In this document: one piece after another, positions 47,486 through 57,894 of the stretch | Layout of the letters: every line of letters begins with the position of its first letter | Numbering within the stretch: the stretch's first letter is position 1 | Source: Rhodocyclales bacterium | Lineage (GTDB): Bacteria; Pseudomonadota; Gammaproteobacteria; Burkholderiales; Rhodocyclaceae | Length of the DNA stretch: 64,000 bases | NCBI GenBank assembly: GCA_016235025.1 | Contig: JACRMV010000001.1 | Span: 1-64,000 of the forward strand | Direction of reading: 5' to 3' | Position numbers and translations under genes: made by a program | Notes under the pieces: generated by a model | The model's database searches: none | Seen by the model: the letters and a program-made list of their open reading frames with translations, nothing else | Told to the model about the DNA's origin: nothing

Positions 47486-48721
47486 ATGCGTTCTCCTGCC
47501 GCCGAGCCCATGAGTCGCGACGAAAAGCGCGCCGGCGCAGCGCTGGCGGCGATCTTCGCCTTGCGCATGCTGGGCATGTTCCTGATCCTGCCGGTATTCG
47601 CCATTTATGCCAAGACATTGGCTGGCGGCGATAACCTGACGCTGGTGGGCATCGCGCTGGGCGCCTACGGTCTGACCCAGGCGCTGTTCCAGATTCCTTT
47701 CGGCATGGCTTCCGATGTGTTCGGCCGCAAGCGCGTTATCGTCTTCGGCCTGCTGGTGTTCGCCATCGGCTCGGTGGTCGCTGCGCTGGCCAACGATATC
47801 GGCTGGACCATCGCCGGTCGCGTCATCCAGGGTGCCGGAGCGATTTCGGCCGCCATCACGGCCCTGGCCGCCGATTTGACCCGCGAGCAGCATCGCACCA
47901 AGGTGATGGCGATGATCGGCTCTTCGATTGGCGCCGTCTTTGCTGTCTCTCTGGTGGCGGCGCCCACGCTCTATGCGGTGATCGGCATGAGCGGCATTTT
48001 CTGGCTGACCGGCGCACTGGCGCTGGCCGCCATCGGGCTGGTGACGCGTGTCGTGCCCGAACCGCCGCCGCCGCACCCCGGCCCGCGTGTGCCGTTCGGC
48101 GAGGTGCTGGCCAATACCCAGTTGCTGCGCCTCAATCTCGGCATTTTTACCCTGCACATGAGCCAGATGATGCTGTTCGTCGTCGTTCCCGGCCTGCTGG
48201 TGAGCGCCGGCAGCCTGCCGCTGGCGTCGCACTGGAAAGTGTATTTACCGGCCGTACTGGCATCTTTCGTGCTGATGGTGCCGGCGATCATCTACGCCGA
48301 GAAACGACAGCAGTTGCGGCGGGTGTTCGTTGCCGCGATTGCGCTGCTGCTGCTAACCCTGCTCACCATGTGGCTGGAGGGCCGCCATTTTTATATCGTT
48401 GCCGGTGGGCTGGTGAGCTTTTTCGTCGCCTTCAACACGCTCGAAGCCATGCTGCCCTCACTGATTTCACGCGTTGCTCCGCCGCGCGCCAAGGGTGCCG
48501 CACTGGGCGTATATAACACGACGCAATCGCTGGGGCTGTTCCTCGGCGGCGCGCTGGGCGGCTGGCTGGCAAAGCACTTCGGGCCGACAGCCGTCTTTGC
48601 TTTTGCGTCCGGCATGGCTACACTCTGGCTGCTGGCCGCCAGCACCATGCAGCCCATTCGAACCCGACCGCAGGCGGCTGTGACAGGTGACAGGCAAGAC
48701 ATACTTGAGATGAAATCATGA
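47486..48721 (+). CDS. MFS transporter (YajR-like)
   Basis: 411 residues with 12 predicted membrane helices. The motif A loop reads [16 protein letters not shown], with the second half symmetrical. Members next to uvrA and ssb in betaproteobacteria belong to the YajR-like drug:H+ antiporter group; the substrate is unknown. Start ATG 47486 is used; ATG 47510 (MSRDEKRAG) also fits the family. ssb starts 10 bases downstream, so the two are probably cotranscribed. Confidence 0.9.
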   Translation: MRSPAAEPMSRDEKRAGAALAAIFALRMLGMFLILPVFAIYAKTLAGGDNLTLVGIALGAYGLTQALFQIPFGMASDVFGRKRVIVFGLLVFAIGSVVAALANDIGWTIAGRVIQGAGAISAAITALAADLTREQHRTKVMAMIGSSIGAVFAVSLVAAPTLYAVIGMSGIFWLTGALALAAIGLVTRVVPEPPPPHPGPRVPFGEVLANTQLLRLNLGIFTLHMSQMMLFVVVPGLLVSAGSLPLASHWKVYLPAVLASFVLMVPAIIYAEKRQQLRRVFVAAIALLLLTLLTMWLEGRHFYIVAGGLVSFFVAFNTLEAMLPSLISRVAPPRAKGAALGVYNTTQSLGLFLGGALGGWLAKHFGPTAVFAFASGMATLWLLAASTMQPIRTRPQAAVTGDRQDILEMKS

Positions 48722-48731
48722 GGAGAATGAA

Positions 48732-49193
48732 ATGGCATCCGTAAACAAAGTGATTCTGGTCGGCAACCTCGGCAAAGACCCCGAGACCCGCTACATGCCC
48801 AGCGGCGAAGCCGTGACCAACATCACGCTGGCCACTACCGACACCTGGAAGGACAAGACCAGCGGCGAGAAAAAGGAAGCTACCGAATGGCACCGCGTCG
48901 TGTTCTTCCGCAAGCTGGCCGAGATTGCCGCGCAGTACCTGAAAAAAGGCTCGCAGGTGTATATCGAAGGCTCGCTCAAGACCCGCAAGTGGGAGAAAGA
49001 CGGCCACACCAACTACACCACGGAAATTGTGGCCGACACCATGCAGATGCTGGGTTCGCGCCAGGGCATGAGCGATGCACCGCCGCGCGAGAGCAGTTAC
49101 GGCGCGGCGCCTGCCGCTGCGGCGAAACCATCTGCGGCCGCTCCTGCCGGCGGCGGAAACTTCAATGATTTCGAGGATGACATCCCGTTTTGA
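48732..49193 (+). CDS. ssb: Single-stranded DNA-binding protein
   Basis: 153 residues. An OB-fold ([41 protein letters not shown]) is followed by a Gly/Ala/Pro linker and the acidic tip DFEDDIPF that recruits partner proteins. A good AGGAG site precedes the ATG. The uvrA-MFS-ssb order is common in this class. Confidence 0.98.
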   Translation: MASVNKVILVGNLGKDPETRYMPSGEAVTNITLATTDTWKDKTSGEKKEATEWHRVVFFRKLAEIAAQYLKKGSQVYIEGSLKTRKWEKDGHTNYTTEIVADTMQMLGSRQGMSDAPPRESSYGAAPAAAAKPSAAAPAGGGNFNDFEDDIPF

Positions 49194-49226
49194 ATCCAGG
49201 GCGGCGCTCTGCCATCGTGACCTGCC

Positions 49227-50573
49227 ATGACGTTACAGGCAATGGCTGAAAGATTGCGGCTGCTTTCATGGCGCGATGTGGTTTTTGTCGCGCTGCCCTC
49301 GCTGCTGCTGGCCGCCCTGGCGTTCTGGCTGGCGGCGCAGTACGTCAAGCCGGCGCCGCCCGGGCATCTGGTGCTGGCCACTGGCGGCGAGGGCGGGGCC
49401 TACCAGCGCTTTGGCGCGCTCTACAAGGATGTGCTGGTACGCTACGGCATTCAGCTCGAGGCGCAGCCTTCCGCCGGGTCGGTGGATAACCTGAAACGCT
49501 TGCGCGACCGGAGCATCGCCCTCGATGCCGCCTTCATTCAGGGTGGCACGGCGCGGCCGCAGGAAGGCGACAAGCTGGTGTCGTTGGGCGATCTGTACTA
49601 TGAGCCGCTGTGGGTGTTTTATCGCCCGGGCGTTATCAAGAATGGCAAGAGCGGACAGGAGGACGACCGGGTTCTTGATCTCAAGGGTCGGCGCGTGGCG
49701 ATTGGCGAGTCCGGCAGCGGCACGCATTACCTTGCCCTGGAAATTCTCGCCGCCAACGGGCTGGATGCGAAGAACACACAACTGATCGAGTCCGGTGGTT
49801 TCGACGTCGCGGCCCGTTTGCAGAGCGGCGAGCTGGATGCCGCCTTTGTCGTCGGACCGACGCAGTCGGCGCTGGTCTGGGCGCTGCTCTACACGCCGGG
49901 TGTGCACCTGATGAGTCTGGCGCATGCCGAAGCCTACACGCGGCGTTTCCCCTACCTGACCCACCTCGTCCTGCCGCGCGGCGCCATCGACCTGGCGCAG
50001 GATATTCCGGCGCATGACATGCAACTCGTGTCCACCACGGCTACCCTGCTGGCACGCGAAGACACGCATCCGGCGCTGATCTGGTTGTTGCTGCAAGCGG
50101 CGCACGACGTGCATGGCGAGCCCGGCGTGTTCCAGAAACCGGGCGAGTTCCCGCGCGCCAGCCACGGCGATTTCCCGCTGGCGCAGGAAGCCGAACGTTT
50201 CTACACCTCGGGCAAGCCCTTCCTGCAACGTTACCTGCCGTTCTGGGCGGCCATCTGGGTGGATCGGCTGGTGGTGCTGCTGGTGCCGCTGCTGGTCGTC
50301 CTCTATCCGCTGCTCAAGATGGCGCCGGGGCTCTATGGCTGGCGCGTGCGCTCGCGCATCTACCGCCGCTACGGCGAGCTCAAGTTCCTCGAAAGCGAAG
50401 TCGAGGAAAACCCCTCACGCCACAGCCGCGATGCCTGGCTGGAAAAGCTCGACGCCATCGAGGCCGATGCCAGCCGCATCCGTACCCCGCTGGCGTTTGC
50501 CGACATGCTCTACACGCTGCGCCAGCACATCGGGCTGGTAAGAGAGACGATTCTGAAGCGTACGGCGGGGTAA
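49227..50573 (+). CDS. TAXI-family TRAP transporter solute-binding protein, membrane-anchored
   Basis: 448 residues. An N-terminal membrane segment (VVFVALPSLLLAALAFWLA) is followed by a TAXI-type binding domain (VLATGGEGGAYQRFGALYKDVL, LKRLRDRSIALDAAFIQGG, VAIGESGSGTHYLALEIL) and, near residue 340-360, a second membrane helix (DRLVVLLVPLLVVLYPLL) with a cytoplasmic tail of ~85 residues. No TRAP permease genes adjoin it, so it may act as a sensor or work with a permease elsewhere. The ligand is unknown. Confidence 0.85.
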   Translation: MTLQAMAERLRLLSWRDVVFVALPSLLLAALAFWLAAQYVKPAPPGHLVLATGGEGGAYQRFGALYKDVLVRYGIQLEAQPSAGSVDNLKRLRDRSIALDAAFIQGGTARPQEGDKLVSLGDLYYEPLWVFYRPGVIKNGKSGQEDDRVLDLKGRRVAIGESGSGTHYLALEILAANGLDAKNTQLIESGGFDVAARLQSGELDAAFVVGPTQSALVWALLYTPGVHLMSLAHAEAYTRRFPYLTHLVLPRGAIDLAQDIPAHDMQLVSTTATLLAREDTHPALIWLLLQAAHDVHGEPGVFQKPGEFPRASHGDFPLAQEAERFYTSGKPFLQRYLPFWAAIWVDRLVVLLVPLLVVLYPLLKMAPGLYGWRVRSRIYRRYGELKFLESEVEENPSRHSRDAWLEKLDAIEADASRIRTPLAFADMLYTLRQHIGLVRETILKRTAG

Positions 50574-50818
50574 TCTACCGTATCTTCGGCGTCTCGGCAT
50601 CCGCTACGGCGAGGAGACCTGCCCGCAAAGCGGAATCCCAGGTCTGCAAAGCTGACTTGCCCGCGAAGCGGGAAGCCCAAGTCTGCAAAGCTGAGCGTTC
50701 TTTGCTCGACCGCCTTGTAGCGCATCCACAGCGAAGCGGGCAGGGTTCTGTCCTGCCCCTTCTTGCTGTGCAGTTGCTTTATCAGTTGCTTCACCAGCGC
50801 CGACTTTTTGCGGCGAAA
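50574..50818 (+). repeat. Intergenic block built from repeated sequences (composite repeat copy 2)
   Basis: The 245-base gap between two convergent genes holds CATCCGCTACGGCGAGGA (50598-50615), two tandem imperfect 38/39-base units (50618-50655 and 50656-50694), GCTCGACCGCCTTGTAGCGC (50704-50723) and CAGCGCCGACTTTTT (50795-50809), a half copy of the dispersed repeat. The outer parts match 34238-34303. Confidence 0.7.
50618..50694 (+). repeat. Two tandem imperfect 38/39-bp units
   Basis: Copy 1 at 50618-50655 and copy 2 at 50656-50694 share the pattern TGCCCGC-AAGCGG-A-CCCA-GTCTGCAAAGCTGA. Each unit contains a small CCGC/GCGG hairpin. Confidence 0.8.
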
Positions 50819-51318
50819 TTACAGGCGGCGGATTTTTTCCAGCAGGGCGGTGGTCGATTTCTGGTGCAGGAAAGGGATCGACTCGACGCGCCCGCCCCAG
50901 GCGGTGACTTCGCGGTAACCGACGATTTTTTCCAGCGGCCAGTCGCCACCCTTGACCAGCACGTCGGGGCGGCAATCGAGGATACGCGCCAGCGGCGTGT
51001 CTTCCTCGAACCAGGTGACCAGCGCTACTGATTCCAGTGCGGCGAGCAGCGCCAGGCGATCGTCGAGCGTATTGACCGGCCGCTCGCCGCCTTTGCCCAG
51101 GCGCTTCACCGAGGCATCGGAATTCACTGCGACAATCAGGCTGGCGCCGAGCGCGCGCGCCTGGGCGAGGTAGGTGACATGGCCGCGGTGCAGGATGTCG
51201 AAACAGCCGTTGGTGAACACCAGCGGCCGCGGCAGGTCGTGCACCCGTGCCGGCAACCGGGCGGGCGCGACGATCTTGGCCTCGAATGCGGGAGGCGCAG
51301 CGAGGCAGGCCTCCTCCA

Positions 51319-51319
<1 letters not shown>
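50819..51319 (-). CDS. rfaE2: D-glycero-beta-D-manno-heptose 1-phosphate adenylyltransferase
   Basis: 166 residues, the stand-alone nucleotidyltransferase form (RfaE2/HldE C-terminal domain). It adds AMP to heptose 1-phosphate in ADP-heptose synthesis for the LPS inner core. Motifs: [21 protein letters not shown] (HxGH nucleotide site) and [15 protein letters not shown]. The ATG overlaps the stop of the BON gene by one base. gmhA, another heptose gene, lies two genes upstream in the same operon. Confidence 0.93.
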
Positions 51320-52598
<1,279 letters not shown>

Positions 52599-52988
52599 CT
52601 AGAGTACAACAAATACTTCGATCAGCACACGTTGCCAGGGGTTCCGGTGCGCCCGCAGTTTTTCGATGCGGGCGGCGACATTCTCGCCGCTATCCAGTGC
52701 CGCGGCCACAGCGCGGTTCTCGGCACGCGGCAGGTAGCCGAGCTTCTGGCCGCGCCACTCGATGCGCACGGCGTGGGCGTCGTGCGGGTTGTCCGCTTCG
52801 CGCACCAGCGTCAGGCGGTCGCCTTCGCGCATCGCCTGCCACAGCGTTTCGCCAGCATAGTAGCGAAACCCGGCCAGCGGCGAGCTTTGCACCAGCAGCC
52901 GTACTTCGCCTTCCGCCCGGGCGGCGCACGGGAGCAGAGCGAGGATCAGAAGATGAATGTGCAGGACGCTACGCAGAAAACGCATCAC
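52599..52988 (-). CDS. Secreted stand-alone HIRAN-domain protein
   Basis: 129 residues. An N-terminal signal peptide ([18 protein letters not shown]) precedes a HIRAN domain: [61 protein letters not shown]. The motif NPHDAxAVxI followed by LGYLPR is diagnostic. HIRAN domains usually sit on DNA helicases and nucleases; an exported single-domain form is of unknown function. It overlaps the end of yraN by 20 bases and is followed by gmhA. Confidence 0.88.
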   Translation of the reverse strand: MMRFLRSVLHIHLLILALLPCAARAEGEVRLLVQSSPLAGFRYYAGETLWQAMREGDRLTLVREADNPHDAHAVRIEWRGQKLGYLPRAENRAVAAALDSGENVAARIEKLRAHRNPWQRVLIEVFVVL

Positions 52989-53316
52989 GCACCCAGTCGA
53001 GCTGGTCGCCGTCGATCAGTACGCAGTCGAAGCGGCAGGGAATGTCCTCGCGGCCGGAACGCGCCAGCCAGTGCCGTGCGGCGAGGATCAACCGGCCTTG
53101 CTTGGCGGCGGTGATGCTGGCCGCCGCGCCGCCGTAGTCGCTGCGGCTACGCAGCCGGACTTCGACGAACACGGTGGCCGCACCCTCACGGCAGACCAGA
53201 TCGATCTCGCCGCCACGGACGCGGAAATTGCGGTCAATGATTTTCAGGCCATGACGTTCGAGATGCGCGGCGGCCGCATCTTCGCCGGCCCGGCCTTTCT
53301 GCTGGCGGCTCGTCAT
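52969..53316 (-). CDS. yraN: YraN / UPF0102 family endonuclease-like protein
   Basis: 115 residues. Restriction-endonuclease-like fold: [50 protein letters not shown], with the usual E / D / E-x-K-like positions (here VEVR). The biological role is not established. Its start ATG (53316) lies 12 bases from the divergent rsmI start, a pairing conserved across proteobacteria. Confidence 0.92.
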   Translation of the reverse strand: MTSRQQKGRAGEDAAAAHLERHGLKIIDRNFRVRGGEIDLVCREGAATVFVEVRLRSRSDYGGAAASITAAKQGRLILAARHWLARSGREDIPCRFDCVLIDGDQLDWVRDAFSA

Positions 53317-53328
53317 AGAATGACGGGG

Positions 53329-54189
53329 ATGAATAAAGACTCCATAACGGCGGCATTGTATGTCGTTGCCACGCCCATCGGAAACCTCGGCGACATCAGC
53401 TTGCGTGCGCTGGACACATTGCGCAGTGTCGATCGGGTCGCTTGCGAGGATACCCGCCATGCGCGCCATCTGCTCGATCACCACGGCATCCGCGTAGCGA
53501 CACTGGCTTTGCACCAGCACAATGAAAACGAGGCGGCGACAAAGCTTATCCACCTGCTGGGCGAAGGCAAGCGCATCGCGCTGATTTCCGATGCCGGCAC
53601 GCCGGGTGTTTCCGACCCCGGCGCGCGCACCGTGGCGGCGGTGCGCGCGGCGGGGTTTCCGGTGATCCCCCTGCCGGGGGCGAATGCGGCGGTCACAGCG
53701 CTTTCGGCGGCAGGCCTGGCGGCTGAGCGTTTTCTGTTCGTCGGCTTCCTGCCGGCAAAAGTCGGCGCTCGCCAGACGGCGATCGATGCTCTGGCGGCGG
53801 TCGATGCGGCGCTGGTGTTTTACGAAGCGCCGCACCGGGTTATGGAAACCATCGCCGATCTGGCGACGCGGCTCGAGCCGCAGCGCGAGATCGTCATCGC
53901 CCGTGAACTGACCAAATTGTTCGAGCAGATCGTGCGCCTGCCGCTGGGGGAGGCCATGGCTTGGCTGCAAGCCGATGCCAACCGGCAGCGCGGCGAATTC
54001 GTGCTGATCGTCTCGGCGCCGCCGGCGCGTGATGCCGCTGCGCTCGACGCTGCGAGCGAGCGGGTGCTGGCTGCCCTGCTGGCCGAACTGCCGGTGAAAC
54101 AGGCGGCCAAGCTCGCGGCGCAGATCACCGGGCAGCCGAAAAACGCGCTCTATGCACGGGCGCTGGCGCTGAAAAATGACGCTTTATAA
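53329..54189 (+). CDS. rsmI: 16S rRNA (cytidine(1402)-2'-O)-methyltransferase
   Basis: 286 residues. Tetrapyrrole-methylase-like fold with [52 protein letters not shown] and the APHRVMETI segment, all typical for RsmI. It 2'-O-methylates C1402 of 16S rRNA. ATG 53329 is the start; an open frame upstream belongs to sequence covered by yraN on the other strand. Near residues 143-150 (AKVGARQT) the DNA matches the dispersed repeat, and family members usually have Ser where this has Val. pyrC follows 7 bases downstream. Confidence 0.95.
   Translation: MNKDSITAALYVVATPIGNLGDISLRALDTLRSVDRVACEDTRHARHLLDHHGIRVATLALHQHNENEAATKLIHLLGEGKRIALISDAGTPGVSDPGARTVAAVRAAGFPVIPLPGANAAVTALSAAGLAAERFLFVGFLPAKVGARQTAIDALAAVDAALVFYEAPHRVMETIADLATRLEPQREIVIARELTKLFEQIVRLPLGEAMAWLQADANRQRGEFVLIVSAPPARDAAALDAASERVLAALLAELPVKQAAKLAAQITGQPKNALYARALALKNDAL
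53757..53783 (+). repeat. Dispersed repeat-like segment inside rsmI
   Basis: AAAAGTCGGCGCTCGCCAGACGGCGAT matches the 37307 copy at all but three positions. It encodes the conserved PAK-x-GAR part of RsmI, so either the repeat has altered this site or the similarity is partly chance. Confidence 0.45.
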
Positions 54190-54196
54190 TCCGCCA

Positions 54197-55237
54197 ATGC
54201 AAAAAACATTGACCTTCACCCGCCCCGACGACTGGCATCTGCACCTGCGCGATGGCGCGGCGCTGGCAGCCGTGCTGCCGGATACGGCGCGGCGTTTTGC
54301 CCGCGCCATCGTGATGCCCAACCTCAAGCCGCCGGTGACCACCGTGGCGCTGGCCGCCGCGTATCGCCAGCGCATTCTCGATGCCCTGCCGCAAGGGATG
54401 AATTTTGAGCCGTTGATGACCTTGTATCTGACGGATAACACCGCGCCCGCCGAAATCGATGCGGCGCAGAAAAGCGGCTTCATTCATGGCGTGAAACTCT
54501 ACCCGGCCGGGGCGACGACGAATTCGGATGCCGGCGTGACCGACATCGGCAAGTGCGCCGCGACGCTGGCGCGCATGGAAAAGCTCGGCATGCCGCTGCT
54601 GGTGCACGGCGAGGTGACGGACGCGGCGGTGGACATGTTCGACCGCGAGGCAGTATTCATCGAACGCGTGCTGGCACCGCTGCGGCGCGATTTTCCGGCA
54701 TTGAAAGTGGTGCTGGAGCATGTGACCACGGCCGAGGGTGTGGATTTCGTGCGCGCGGCGGGCGTGAACGTGGCGGCGACCATCACCGCGCATCATCTGC
54801 TGCTCAACCGCAACGCCTTGTTCGCCGGCGGCCTGCGGCCGCATCATTACTGCTTGCCGGTGCTGAAACGCGAGCGTCATCGACAGGCGCTGCTGGCGGC
54901 GGCGACTTCCGGCAGCCCGAAATTTTTCCTCGGTACGGATTCCGCACCGCACGGCAAAAGCACCAAGGAGGCCGCCTGCGGCTGCGCCGGTTGCTATACC
55001 GCGCATGCGGCGATCGAGTTGTATGCCGAAGTCTTCGAGGCCGCGGGGGCGCTGGATGCGCTTGAAGGTTTCGCCAGTTTTCACGGTGCGGATTTCTACG
55101 GCCTGCCGCGCAATACAGGGCGCATCACGCTGTTGCGGGATCCGCTGGACGTGCCGCCATGTCTCGATTACCTTGCCGATGATGTCCTGGTGCCGCTGCG
55201 CGCCGGCGAGACCGTGGCCTGGCGCCTGCTGGAGTGA
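54197..55237 (+). CDS. pyrC: Dihydroorotase
   Basis: 346 residues. It catalyses the third step of pyrimidine synthesis. Zinc-binding [10 protein letters not shown] near the start, the carboxylated lysine region [30 protein letters not shown], and [13 protein letters not shown] with the catalytic Asp are all present. ATG 54197 is used; the seven residues before it in frame lie inside rsmI and lack family similarity. A lipoprotein gene follows five bases after its stop. Confidence 0.97.
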   Translation: MQKTLTFTRPDDWHLHLRDGAALAAVLPDTARRFARAIVMPNLKPPVTTVALAAAYRQRILDALPQGMNFEPLMTLYLTDNTAPAEIDAAQKSGFIHGVKLYPAGATTNSDAGVTDIGKCAATLARMEKLGMPLLVHGEVTDAAVDMFDREAVFIERVLAPLRRDFPALKVVLEHVTTAEGVDFVRAAGVNVAATITAHHLLLNRNALFAGGLRPHHYCLPVLKRERHRQALLAAATSGSPKFFLGTDSAPHGKSTKEAACGCAGCYTAHAAIELYAEVFEAAGALDALEGFASFHGADFYGLPRNTGRITLLRDPLDVPPCLDYLADDVLVPLRAGETVAWRLLE

Positions 55238-55241
55238 TGCA

Positions 55242-55646
55242 ATGAAACGACTCGCAATCCTGTTTTCAGCGCTGCTGCTCGGCGCCTGTGGCAATAGTCA
55301 AATGGCCTCGCTTGAGGCTGGCGACCGCGACCATTCGATTTCGATCATCCGTGAACAGGCCTACCTCAACGGGCCGTGGGAAACGACATTGATCGTTGCC
55401 GGCTTTCCCCAGTGCCAGCGCCGTTACCCGCTCAAGGGCATGGCGGGTGACAAGGTCAGGATCACGGTTTATCGTCCGGAGCCCGGCGTGTTCATCCTCA
55501 ATTCCGGCAAGCGCTGGTATGTCACTGCGTTGCAGAGCTGCGGTTTCCAGATGTACCAGGAGCCGCCACCCGAACCGGGCGAGATGGTGGGTACTTTTCA
55601 GGTGAAGGACGGCGTGTTGTCGTATCTCGCCAAGCCCCCGGCCTGA
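55242..55646 (+). CDS. Small lipoprotein of unknown function
   Basis: 134 residues with a lipoprotein signal (LAILFSALLLGACGN, lipobox LGAC). The mature part (REQAYLNGPWETTLIV, RRYPLKGMAGDKVRITVYRP) is beta-rich with three cysteines, two of them in a CxxC-free arrangement. It begins five bases after pyrC and likely shares its transcript. No family was recognised with confidence. Confidence 0.8.
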   Translation: MKRLAILFSALLLGACGNSQMASLEAGDRDHSISIIREQAYLNGPWETTLIVAGFPQCQRRYPLKGMAGDKVRITVYRPEPGVFILNSGKRWYVTALQSCGFQMYQEPPPEPGEMVGTFQVKDGVLSYLAKPPA

Positions 55647-55659
55647 CGCGGCTGCGTGG

Positions 55660-55689
55660 AATCGCCGTGGCGCCAGCGCCGGCTTTTTG
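55660..55689 (-). repeat. Dispersed repeat, intergenic copy before rnpB
   Basis: Minus strand: CAAAAAGCCGGCGCTGGCG then CCACGGCGATT, matching the repeat core. It lies in the 72-base gap between the lipoprotein gene and the RNase P RNA gene. Confidence 0.6.
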
Positions 55690-55718
55690 TTCGTCAGCCC
55701 GGCGCGTACAATGTGTGC

Positions 55719-56206
55719 GGGAAGTTCGCCAGGCAGCCGCTGTGAGCGCAAGTTCATGGAGGAAAGTCCGGGCCCCGCAGGGCAAGATGCCGGCTAACGG
55801 CCGGGCGCTATAAGTTGCCAGACGCAAGTCGGGTAATCCAAGGCGACAGACAGTGCAACAGAAAGATACCGCCGATGGCTCGCCCAGACTTTGACGCCGT
55901 AAGGCGGCAAAGTCCCTTTAGTGGGTGGGGCGAGACAGGTAAGGGTGAAATGGTGGCGTGCCGCAAGGCGTGCTGCGGTCGCGCAAGCGAGCGCAGGGTA
56001 AGAGCCCACCGCGTTTCCGGTAACGGAAACGGCACGGCAAACCTCATCTGGGGCAAGGCCAAATAGGGGAGTAATGGCGTGGCCCGCGTCGCTCCCGGGT
56101 AGGCTGCTAATGACTATCGGCGACGGTAGTCGACGAGGCTGGCGGTAACGTCAGTCCCAGAGGAATGGCTGCCCACGACAGAACCCGGCTTATCGGCGGA
56201 CTTCCC
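55719..56206 (+). ncRNA. rnpB: RNase P RNA (M1 RNA), unusually long
   Basis: The catalytic RNA of RNase P, which matures tRNA 5' ends. Landmarks are GGAGGAAAGTCCGGGC (CR-I), ACAGAAAGATACCGCC, CAGGTAAGGGTGAAA, CAAGGCCAAATAGGGG and CGACAGAACCCGGCTTAT (CR-V). The terminal helix pairs GGGAAGTTCGCC (55719-55730) with GGCGGACTTCCC (56195-56206), giving about 488 nt, against ~380 in E. coli. The extra length includes a hairpin GACTTTG-A-CGCC-GTAA-GGCG-G-CAAAGTC at 55887-55914 and a long P12-type arm near 55953-56010. Confidence 0.93.
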
Positions 56207-56314
56207 ACCTGCTGATTTTGCGACTGCCTTTCCGCATTCCGATGCGCGTACTACAATCCCGTGGTCAATGCAGCCGTCAATCGTGATGCGCTGCCTGCGA
56301 AAAAGGGCGGTGCA

Positions 56315-56686
56315 ATGAAAGGCATTCTTCTGTTTGGTCATGGCGCACGGCGTCCCGAGTGGGCAGAGCCATTCCATCACATTCGCACGGCGATCCTGGC
56401 AGCTGATCCGGCGGCGCGGGTCGAATTCGGCTTCCTGGAATTGATGCATCCCACCTTCGATGAAGGCATTGCTGCGCTGGTGCAGCAGGACGCCACTGAA
56501 ATTGTCGTGGTGCCGATTTTCATTGCCGGCGGCAGCCATGTGAACAAGGATTTGCCGCAGCTGGCGGCGAATGCGATGGAGCGCCATCCGGGGGCGAACA
56601 TCACCCTGGCGCTCCCCGTTGGCGAAGTTCCGCCGGTGCTTGCCGCGATAGCTGACTATGCACTTGATGTCCTGCCTGGCAAGTGA
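56315..56686 (+). CDS. CbiX/SirB-family sirohydrochlorin chelatase-like protein
   Basis: 123 residues, the size of a small CbiX (CbiXS/SirB). Catalytic histidines are visible in LFGHGARRPEWAEPF and in VPIFIAGGSHVNKDLP. The enzyme puts Fe2+ or Co2+ into sirohydrochlorin to make siroheme or a cobalamin precursor. No other siroheme genes adjoin it. ATG 56315 is used; an upstream in-frame ATG at 56261 adds an extension without family similarity. It is just upstream of the RND/SQR cluster. Confidence 0.85.
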   Translation: MKGILLFGHGARRPEWAEPFHHIRTAILAADPAARVEFGFLELMHPTFDEGIAALVQQDATEIVVVPIFIAGGSHVNKDLPQLAANAMERHPGANITLALPVGEVPPVLAAIADYALDVLPGK

Positions 56687-56710
56687 GGCTGGCAACCGGA
56701 GGAGGTGCGC

Positions 56711-56739
56711 TTGACCAAAGTAATATATAATAATATGAT
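56711..56739 (+). promoter_or_regulatory. Predicted sigma-70 promoter upstream of or inside the RND adaptor start
   Basis: TTGACC (56711-56716) and TATGAT (56734-56739) with a 17-base AT-rich spacer, both close to consensus. If used, transcription would begin near the ATG at 56747. The same TTG could instead be a start codon, because GGAGG lies five bases before it. Confidence 0.5.
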
Positions 56740-57805
56740 AATAAACATGACATCGCGAATACTCGTCTCTCTTGTCCCCAAGAGCCCTCGTCCCGTAATC
56801 TTGGCGGCTCTTTTCATATCGCTTGCTGGCCTGGTGTCGGTGAGCGAGATTTCTTTTGCGGCGGACGATTCGTCACCGGCAAGTGTGGCGGTACGGCTGC
56901 GCCAGGTTGATTTGAGCCAGCCTGCGGAAGCCACGGTTGAAGCCGTGCGACAGGCGGTGGTTGCGGCGCAAGTCAGCGGGCGCGTGATTGCACTGCGGGT
57001 CGATGCCGGGCAGCGGGTAAAAGCCGGTGAATTGTTGTTGCGGCTCGATGCGCGCGCCGCAGCGGGCTCCAATGTGGCGGCGCAGGCTGCGCTGGTGCAA
57101 TCGCGCGCTGCATATGAGCGCGCCAAGAATCTGCATGCCCGAAAATTTATCAGCCAGGCAGCCATGGATCAGGCAGAGTCGGCCTGGAAGGCGGCGCAGG
57201 GTTCGGCGGGTGCGGCGGGGGCGGAACTTTCTCATGCCTCACTGACCGCACCGATGTCCGGTGTGGTGGCACTGCGTCAGATCGAGCTGGGTGAGATGGC
57301 GGAACCCGGCAGGCCCTTGCTGACGGTGTTCGATCCGGCAAGCCTGCGCGTGGTGGCGAGTGTTCCCCAGTCCATGCTGGCCGGGATTGGAAAAAGTGGT
57401 CGCGCCCAGGTCGAGCTTCAGGAAAACGGTCGCCGGATTGAGGCTGTCCGCATCGAGGTGTTGCCGACAGTGGATGCCAGAAGTCACAGCGGAACGGTGC
57501 GGGTCTATTTGCCGGCGGGTGTCGAAGGTGTCATACCAGGAATGGCGGCACGTGTTTATTTCACGACCGGCAAAGGGCAGAAGCTGACGGTGCCGCCGGC
57601 GGCCGTATTGCGGCGGGGCGAGGTCACGGCGGTTTATGTGCTGGATGAGAAAGATTTTCCACGTTTGCGCCAGGTACGTCTGGGCGAGCCGGTCAGCGAT
57701 GGTGAAATCGAAGTCCTGGCTGGCTTGAGTGCAGGAGAGCGGGTGAGCCTTGAGCCGGTGAAAACCGGGGTCAATCTCAAGGCCTCGCCTGCGCAGCGGA
57801 ACTGA
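56711..57805 (+). CDS. RND efflux periplasmic adaptor
   Basis: About 350-364 residues. A membrane/signal segment (ILAALFISLAGLVSVSEISFAAD) is followed by a lipoyl half-motif (VVAAQVSGRVIALRVDAGQRVKAGELLLRLDA), a helical hairpin (SRAAYERAKNLHARKFISQAAM), the second lipoyl half (LTAPMSGVVALRQIELGEMAEPG) and beta-barrel/MP domains. It should link the RND pump encoded two genes downstream with a TolC-type channel that is not in this cluster. The start may be TTG 56711 (GGAGG five bases upstream) or ATG 56747. The SQR gene follows after 89 bases. Confidence 0.88.
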   Translation: MTKVIYNNMIINMTSRILVSLVPKSPRPVILAALFISLAGLVSVSEISFAADDSSPASVAVRLRQVDLSQPAEATVEAVRQAVVAAQVSGRVIALRVDAGQRVKAGELLLRLDARAAAGSNVAAQAALVQSRAAYERAKNLHARKFISQAAMDQAESAWKAAQGSAGAAGAELSHASLTAPMSGVVALRQIELGEMAEPGRPLLTVFDPASLRVVASVPQSMLAGIGKSGRAQVELQENGRRIEAVRIEVLPTVDARSHSGTVRVYLPAGVEGVIPGMAARVYFTTGKGQKLTVPPAAVLRRGEVTAVYVLDEKDFPRLRQVRLGEPVSDGEIEVLAGLSAGERVSLEPVKTGVNLKASPAQRN

Positions 57806-57831
57806 CACGGGTTTGGAACTGACACGGGTTT
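57798..57831 (+). repeat. Perfect 17-bp tandem duplication
   Basis: GGAACTGACACGGGTTT occurs twice in direct contact (57798-57814 and 57815-57831). The first copy contains the stop codon of the adaptor gene; the second lies in the gap before the SQR gene. Confidence 0.9.
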
Positions 57832-57894
57832 CATGGCAGTGTTTTGCAGCACGGCGGCAACGGATGGCTATAACTTAAAACAGGAGGATCGATC

